DNA of 64,000 nt. Source: Tribonema minus. Taxonomy: Eukaryota; Sar; Xanthophyceae; Tribonematales; Tribonemataceae. The stretch spans positions 62,001 through 126,000 of the forward strand of contig JAFCMP010000542.1 of the NCBI GenBank assembly GCA_017506865.1, written 5' to 3'. Each line of letters opens with the position of its first letter. The stretch's first letter is position 1. The position numbers and the translations under genes were made by a program. Positions 58,601-64,000 of the stretch are shown piece after piece. The notes below the pieces were generated by a model. It worked only from the letters and a program-made list of their open reading frames with translations, ran no database searches and was not told the origin of the DNA.

Positions 58601-60369
58601 AGGTTTGATGACACGTGCAGCTTCAGAGCCCGCCGCTGAGCCATGGCACAACCGTGCGTGTATGACTCATAATGATTGCTCTGCGATGCTCTAACATCGC
58701 ACATACACACGACCACGCTGCATTAGCTGCTATGCATTGCCGCTTGATCATTCACCTCTTGAATTGAGCTGTGGCGTGACATATTAGCTTTATGCTATTG
58801 CCACGTGACCATATGCCTGACAGCTTGCCTACTGCTTTGCTTACTCTTCCTCACATGCGCAGCATCGTGAAGGCATACAATGAGGTGCAGCGCCTGGACG
58901 ATGCAGAGCAAGTCATCAGCAGGATGCGTGCTGCAGGGGTACAGCCAGGCCTGCAAACATGGAATGGCATCATTCATGCTGCAGATGCAGCAGGTGATGT
59001 CAAGAGGGCAGATCGGCTCTACAGCGATGCACTGCTATCGGGAACGATCAAGCCATACAGGCCATGGCACAGCGCCAGCATTATGAAACAGGTCTCCGGC
59101 ACCATTCCGCCAAAGGGGACTCTGGTGAGTGAATTGAGTTTTGAATGAATGAGCGTCACCTCACTGTAGTGATGGGTTATTTGCCAATTTGCAGACACTG
59201 AAGACCCGGTCAGTCACATGCAGGTCCAGCAGTCACTACGGTATGTATGTAGCTCTATCCACAACTGGACACGTATGCATGGAGCTGGACTGCTGGTTCG
59301 ACCTGACAGTGTCCAATCTGAACCATTCAAAGCTTGCCTTTAGTCAATGCACTCTAACTCTCTACAACAGCGCTTTGCATAAGGCGAACTGTGAAGTTGC
59401 GCACGGGGGTATTGACTGACCAAGTGATGCTGGCACCGGAATGCACAACACAACGTGAGAACGGCGATCGACAATCTTCCTCATCACGAGACAGCCCTAT
59501 AGATCGTGATGCGAAATTCAATGTACTTAAGTGGGGAGTACTGAACACTCCCGTCCCCCCACATAGCTTGAATTCAGTGAGTTAGATTTTGTCTTACTGC
59601 TGTAGGTAGCCGAGACCTCGGCATGACCAGTCTATATCTGATTTTGGCATGGCTTTCGTGATGGGAAAGTCTTGCTAATAGTGCGGCAGTCCTGCTGGCG
59701 TTCGCGCCAATTCACTTGGTTCTGCTTCCTCACTTGTTCCTGAGGCGTCTCCCTCCCTTGTGGCTGCATCTGCTCCGCACATGTGCATCTGATTCGTTTG
59801 ACCATCACTCCGCTGCGTGCTATGGTGACTCAGTGAGTCAACAGTTGACGCTCCTCGGAATTTGCTCAATCTTGAACTTCTGCCGTTTGAGATTGGGTAA
59901 AGCTTTAAATTGTAGCCTGCCAGATGAACACCTGTGCAGCTGAGCTTCCTCATGCTTTCCCCTTCTGTGCTGCAGATGGATCTACATACACTAAGCAACT
60001 CTGCTCCAGGGGCATGACGCATTCACAATTGACGCTCTCGCACCAACCTTGTGTGCTTCCATGTTGTATTGGGCAACCTGATGTTGTGGCTTCCTAGCTT
60101 TTCAACAGCTGTGCAGCTGAGCTTTTCTTTGCTTTTTTCGTTTTGTGTTGTAGATGGATCTACATCTGCTGAATCCAGGCACAGGTCGGGCTGCCATTCG
60201 GCATGAGCTTCATGAACGGCAGAAGGATGCCCGGAGACGCAAACTACCACTGTACATCATTGCAGGCCACGGTGGTGGCCTATTGGTAGCTGCTGTCTCC
60301 GATACTCTCAAGTCCCAGGGCATCCTCTTCGTGTTGCAGCCTGGTGTAGTTTATCGTTTCTTCTCCTGA
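55648..60369 (+). CDS. Pentatricopeptide repeat protein with C-terminal Smr-like domain
   Basis: Exons: 55648-56557, 57260-57609, 58863-59124 and 60154-60369. Exon 1 starts with an Arg/Ala/Leu-rich, acid-poor leader ending RQFSGG, typical of a mitochondrial presequence. Helical-pair repeats follow, for example ISWNALVNAIGSTGQVDQMM, RSYNALINCYATAMEPEKAE and QTWNGIIHAADAAGDVKRAD. Exon 4 (MDLHLLNPGTGRAAIRHEL ... LYIIAGHGGG ... VLQPGVVY) fits the Smr pattern: DLH, then a Gly-rich loop. PPR-Smr proteins bind organellar RNA, and the Smr domain may cut nucleic acid. Exon 1 has one base too many: the CCCC run at 56348-56351 must lose one C for YLTLIQQCV to continue the repeat frame. With that the protein has 578 residues. 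The start ATG at 55648 is the first in frame; the frame is open back to 55609. Confidence 0.82.
58170..58200 (+). repeat. Interstitial telomere-like tract
   Basis: About four TTAGGG units with a few variants, in intron 2 of the PPR gene. Confidence 0.85.
58456..58493 (-). repeat. Interstitial telomere-like tract, opposite orientation
   Basis: About six CCCTAA units in the same PPR intron, facing the tract at 58170. Confidence 0.9.
59975..60018 (+). repeat. Copy of the 5' end of PPR exon 4 with acceptor
   Basis: GCTGCAG|ATGGATCTACAT copies the exon 4 start (60154; MDLHxL), and the preceding CTGTGCAGCTGAGCTT block is also repeated (about 59934 and 60110). The copy meets a TGA after 13 codons. 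Confidence 0.85.
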
Positions 60370-61973
60370 TGCGCGACGATCATCATCAGCATGTAGGAAG
60401 ACTGATGGTGGTCGGCTACATTGCATTGGTGACGCATAACATTCTGCACAGGAGCAGTCTGAAAGGCAATAGCACATACTATACGCGCATACTCCCGCTG
60501 CCTGTTAGTCAGTGGATGTTGAGCACTGCTTGTCTTCCTCGCACATCTGAAGATCATGTATGAGTGTATCATGCTTGAAGCAAGTGCAAGATGATAATAT
60601 GTGTGCTGTGCTCTGGTCGCCACGACAACTGCCCTGTTGGTCAACACACAGTCGGCGAATGTATGTCATGATGATTGCGGCCGCCGGCGTGTGCGCACGT
60701 CCAGGCCAGAGCAAGTCACACTTTCATGCTTTGATTGCAATGCTAGAGTATCTGTTGCCATTGACAAAGTTGCTGCAGCTCCATACATGGTCAACGTCCT
60801 TCAGGTGGTGACCTTTGTCACTAGTACTGGCTCTCAGCATGGTACTCAGCTTAGGCCATTGGCCACATCAAACTCAAAGCAATCAGCATAGCCGTTGGGC
60901 TCAGCATGACCAGCGTGGCTTCATGCGTATTACTATATACAACTGATTTACACAATGTACTACATGTACATCGTATGCATGGCGTGCAAAGCAAGAATGT
61001 GAACATATTTTGCAAGCGCACGCACAGCATGTGCTCAGTGGTCAGTGCGGTGCCACAATGGTTTAGTACCCCCAACGTTGCAATTGCCTACGCCATGCAA
61101 CATATCATATCATCATCATGATGAACTTTCATGGACATGAATGTTTGTCACTTTTAAGAGTCCATAGTATAGACCTATGTGCTGTAGACTAGCTTAGAAT
61201 TTGTCACTAGACTAAGTATATCACTAATCAACTTTGAGGTACCATAGTATACTTCAAAGTACTTGGGCTTTTTCGCGCCTTGAGCGAGAATTAATAAAAA
61301 GTACTTGTGGACTTGTTTGAAGTACTTCAAGAGGTGCGTAATTCTGCAGATTTATGAACATGCAATGCTCTCAGACTTGGTTACCTGTTTTCGAAATCCA
61401 GAAGGATGCTGTGTCAAGGTTTTGACACGCTTCGGTATATGTATTCTGAGCATGAATCACTTCGCGGTACATGATGAGCGGTTTCTGGTATGTAATCATA
61501 CTCAGGGGTTCAGAAAGCAGAGCCATCAATTGTCTGCACATGATGCAAGTCAAGGAAGCACTAACAGTATACTAATCGACAGAGGCTGGCTGCGCAGCCG
61601 TTTGACCACAGAGACAAAGCAAGTTCACCACTGACCTGCTGCCACAATCGGCAGCTCGGGCCTGTTCAAATACAAGGGTCAGCAGCTGCACACCACACAC
61701 GCCAAACACCACAATTTGATGAGGACCAGCCACATGCTTGAACGAGGCAATCCATTCTTCACGGTGCCTGCCGCCGTCAGGTCCTCTACCGCCAACACTC
61801 GAACATCTCTAGCACTACAGTGCTCCAAACTTGGAGTAAGAACCAGGTCACGTTGTTGCTCCCGCCCCTCGCCCCCCCTCCCCCCTGGCCCCCTCCCGCT
61901 GCAGGTGGCCCCCAATCCTGACCTGGTACCAGGGGCCCCTCCCCCCCCTGTCACGTTGCACGCGCCCCCCCCT
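60370..61973. other. Convergent intergenic region without a recognisable gene
   Basis: About 1.6 kb between the PPR stop and the last recognisable codon of the P-loop gene. It must contain the unrecognised 3' end of the latter (C-rich tract at 61860-61980). Otherwise I see only short frames and one tiny retroelement-like insert. Confidence 0.45.
61256..61307 (+). mobile_element. Minimal retroelement-like insert, about 32 bp with 10-bp target duplication
   Basis: AAAGTACTTG occurs on both sides (61256-61265 and 61298-61307) of GGCTTTTTCGCGCC...AATAA, the shared 3' end of the family. It is the extreme of 5' truncation. Confidence 0.65.
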
Positions 61974-63961
61974 GCACAGCACCATTGCCTGCCCCGGGTC
62001 CATGGCGGCGATGCGCTCGCACGCGGCGGCCTCATCGCTCAGCCCCAGCGCGCGCAGCGAGTCTGAGTCATGAGGTCCTGTGCACAACGCTCAGCGTAGC
62101 GGCCTCCGCCACCTCCGCCGGCAGCGCGCGCAGCGCGCGGCATGACGCGATCACGCGCAGCCCCTGGCGCTGCATGGCGCGCAGCGCGTGCACCAGCTCG
62201 TGCGCGAGGCCGCTGGTGGCAGCGCTCAGCGGCTGAGGGGAGGTCTCGGGGGGCGCCCCCATGTACTTGTGCGCGTCGTTGAGGACGACCAGTTTGTCGG
62301 GGGCGCTGTCCAGTGAGCGGAACTGCTCCAGGAGCACCTGCGCGCGCACATGCGTGCGAGGGCAGTGTTAGGCGCTAGCTCCTGCAGGCGCGCCAATGCA
62401 GCAGAGGACTTGAAGTAGGAGTGTGGCAGCGCTCGGTGACACGGGGTCTGGGAACAAGCTGTTGCAGAGACAACAGCAGCTTCCGCAACTGCCCAAATGA
62501 GCCCGTCTGCAACTGTAAACTATTCAAGGTACTTGTGTCATAGGACCAATCAGTCACATGAAGCTCAGTCAAGTACGGTTGCCATGGTATTTCATTTTGT
62601 CGCTAAGGTCGTCAAGCCTCAATGCAGTCATGCTTCTCAAGCAGTGGCGTACCGTGGGCTGGGTCAAAAGATGCGGTGTGGCTATTGCCTGGAGACTAGC
62701 ATTTTTATCACAAGCTCCATATCAAATCCAGACTTCTGAAAGTGCTTTGACTGGGATCACCTGGAAGACACAGCTTGCCACAGCTGCTGGCATCAGAGGG
62801 TCCACGAGGTCTGCAATCACCACAGCCTTCTCCTGCAACAATTATGCAAGCAACAAGCGCAGTGATTGTCAGTTTGCCATCGTGGCACAGACTGCTTGAG
62901 CGTGATCATTCACAGTAGCCGCTGTTCATATACAGAGGGGGTCGCTCCTGAGCGTGCTTTGATTTCCATGGCATCGGCCTCTGAGAGCGCTATGCCATGT
63001 GTGCGGCTTCTTCTTCGAACCTGCATGAAAAACTCTGCAGCACTTTGGTGGCCGACATCATCTGCAAGTGCGTTCAGCAATGTGATGTTTTTGAGTACTG
63101 CGGAGCATCAAGGTGTACCAGCGCGTGGAGCGTTGAGGAGATCCAGCTTCACATAGTTTTCACAAGGATGCGGCATGGAGATTCTGCTAGCAAGCTGGAC
63201 ATCTATCCTCTTTGCTTTTTCGCGCCCTTAGGCGAGAAACAAGAAGAAAAGTAAAGGCTTCATACTTCCGGAGTGTGAATTCATGAGCTGATTTGCTGTT
63301 GTGGCATATTGCCCTCACAAGCCCGCATGAGCATGCTCATTCAAATGTGTTGTGGTTTTATGATAGTCCACTTAGGGCGGTGGAAATTCCCATGTCATCC
63401 CCTGCTGATGATAGGACCCTCGTCACTCTCATAATGCAGCATGCACCGTTTGCTCACTGCATCCCACACCCCACCGTACCAACTATAAACTCTCCAGTGA
63501 CCGCCATACATACATTGAACTTTCTGCCTCTCACACTGATGGAGCTGACGCACCCCACAGCTTGCGTACTCTTGAACTATTCATCAACTGCAAAGTGCAC
63601 CTTGGTCTCGCAGTATAATCACGATCTGGAGCAAAACTGATGAGCTTTTGTGAGGAGCATAACCTTGGCGCACCCATATGTGTATTTTAATAAACATACT
63701 TGACTGAAATTACACTTCAGATACTGGATGATAATTCACCTTGACAATCAGCTCCTCGAGGCACTGAAACTCTGCCGCATAGCGGCCGTTCTGCTCAGAC
63801 TGCCTCACGAAGCAGTCGAGCACTGTGAGCTTCTCTTTGAGAGCCCACGTCTGCGCCTCGGGCAGCTGGGCACCCAGCCCTAGGCATAGGGCTTTGAAGT
63901 CGCTGTAGGCAGGCTTCACACCCGCCTGGCGCTGCATCGTCCTCAGCAGCTCCAGCAGCAC
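61974..63961 (-). CDS. P-loop NTPase-like protein, partial (5' part outside window)
   Basis: Recognised minus-strand exons: 63961-63740, 62832-62761 and 62337 to about 61974. Exon junctions are GT-AG and phase 0. The order of motifs fits a family of P-loop NTPases that I know from fungi: LLELLRTMQRQ...YSDFKALCLGL, then AVVIADLVDPLMP, then LVVLNDAHKYMG, AMQRQGLRVIASC, LPAEVAEAATLSVVHR and AAMDPGQAMVLC. The Walker B position reads VLNDAH instead of the usual VLDEAH, so hydrolysis may be impaired. The Walker A part lies beyond the window. After VVHR the frame must shift by one base (around 62066-62080) to reach DSLRALGLSDEAA. This is a pseudogene signal or an assembly error. An additional small exon between 63740 and 62832 is possible, and the 3' end is not resolved. 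Confidence 0.6.
63213..63256 (+). mobile_element. Diverged trace of the retroelement-like 3' end
   Basis: GCTTTTTCGCGCCCTTAGGCG followed by an A-rich end resembles the other fragments. It lies in an intron of the P-loop gene. No clear target duplication. Confidence 0.4.
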
Positions 63962-64000
63962 CTGCAAGGCCGTCATGCGTCTATGTGAGATATCGACGAG

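Noticed and set aside
1..64000. CRISPR arrays, bacterial operons, ribosome binding sites
   Set aside because: The repeats are tandem or junction copies without regular spacers, and the genes are split by GT-AG introns. The DNA is eukaryotic.
1..64000. tRNA or rRNA genes
   Set aside because: No tRNA-like B-box/cloverleaf or rRNA core sequence stood out by eye. A covariance-model search would be needed to exclude a tRNA.

Overview
This window is nuclear DNA from an intron-rich eukaryote. Coding exons are GC-rich and rich in Ala/Gly/Ser/Pro, introns are GT-AG and less GC-rich, and TTAGGG-type repeats (not the plant TTTAGGG) are scattered through introns. One gene has a domain mix that I associate with stramenopile algae (a WxxH glycine-rich-domain-like head plus ankyrin-like repeats). 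An alga near the brown or yellow-green algae is my best guess. It is an inference that only a database search could settle.

Left part (1-22.6 kb). A Mutator-like (MULE/FAR1-type) transposase gene occupies about 1-5.1 kb on the minus strand. Its six recognised exons join in frame, and it runs off the left edge at its SWIM zinc finger. Next comes a cluster of four SET-plus-MYND genes: a 5'-truncated pseudogene (5.69-6.50 kb, +), an intact gene (7.43-9.74 kb, +), a frameshifted copy (11.82-14.06 kb, -) and an intact gene (19.80-22.57 kb, -). Their introns and 3' flanks are also duplicated. A glycine-rich-domain-like/ankyrin gene (14.29-17.20 kb, +) lies between the last two.

Middle (22.8-44.1 kb). 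A complete nine-exon methylenetetrahydrofolate reductase gene (MTHFR, 595 codons plus stop) spans 22.77-34.38 kb and shares a 196-bp divergent promoter region with the last SET-MYND gene. Its introns are full of partial copies of its own exon-intron junctions and of telomere-like tracts. It is followed by three roughly 2.5-kb repeats of unknown coding content, a stray copy of the MTHFR 3' end, and insertions of a 5'-truncated retroelement-like family.

Right part (45.5-64 kb). A five-exon minus-strand gene encodes a 1,988-residue low-complexity protein with several cupredoxin-like domains. A PPR protein ending in an Smr-like domain (55.65-60.37 kb, +) begins with a probable mitochondrial presequence. 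A P-loop NTPase-like gene on the minus strand runs off the right edge.

Single-base frame breaks in three otherwise conserved genes (ankyrin, PPR, P-loop) could be assembly errors or real decay. The neighbouring genes share no obvious pathway. What unites the locus is its mode of change: segmental duplication, junction duplication, short retroinsertions and telomere-repeat tracts.
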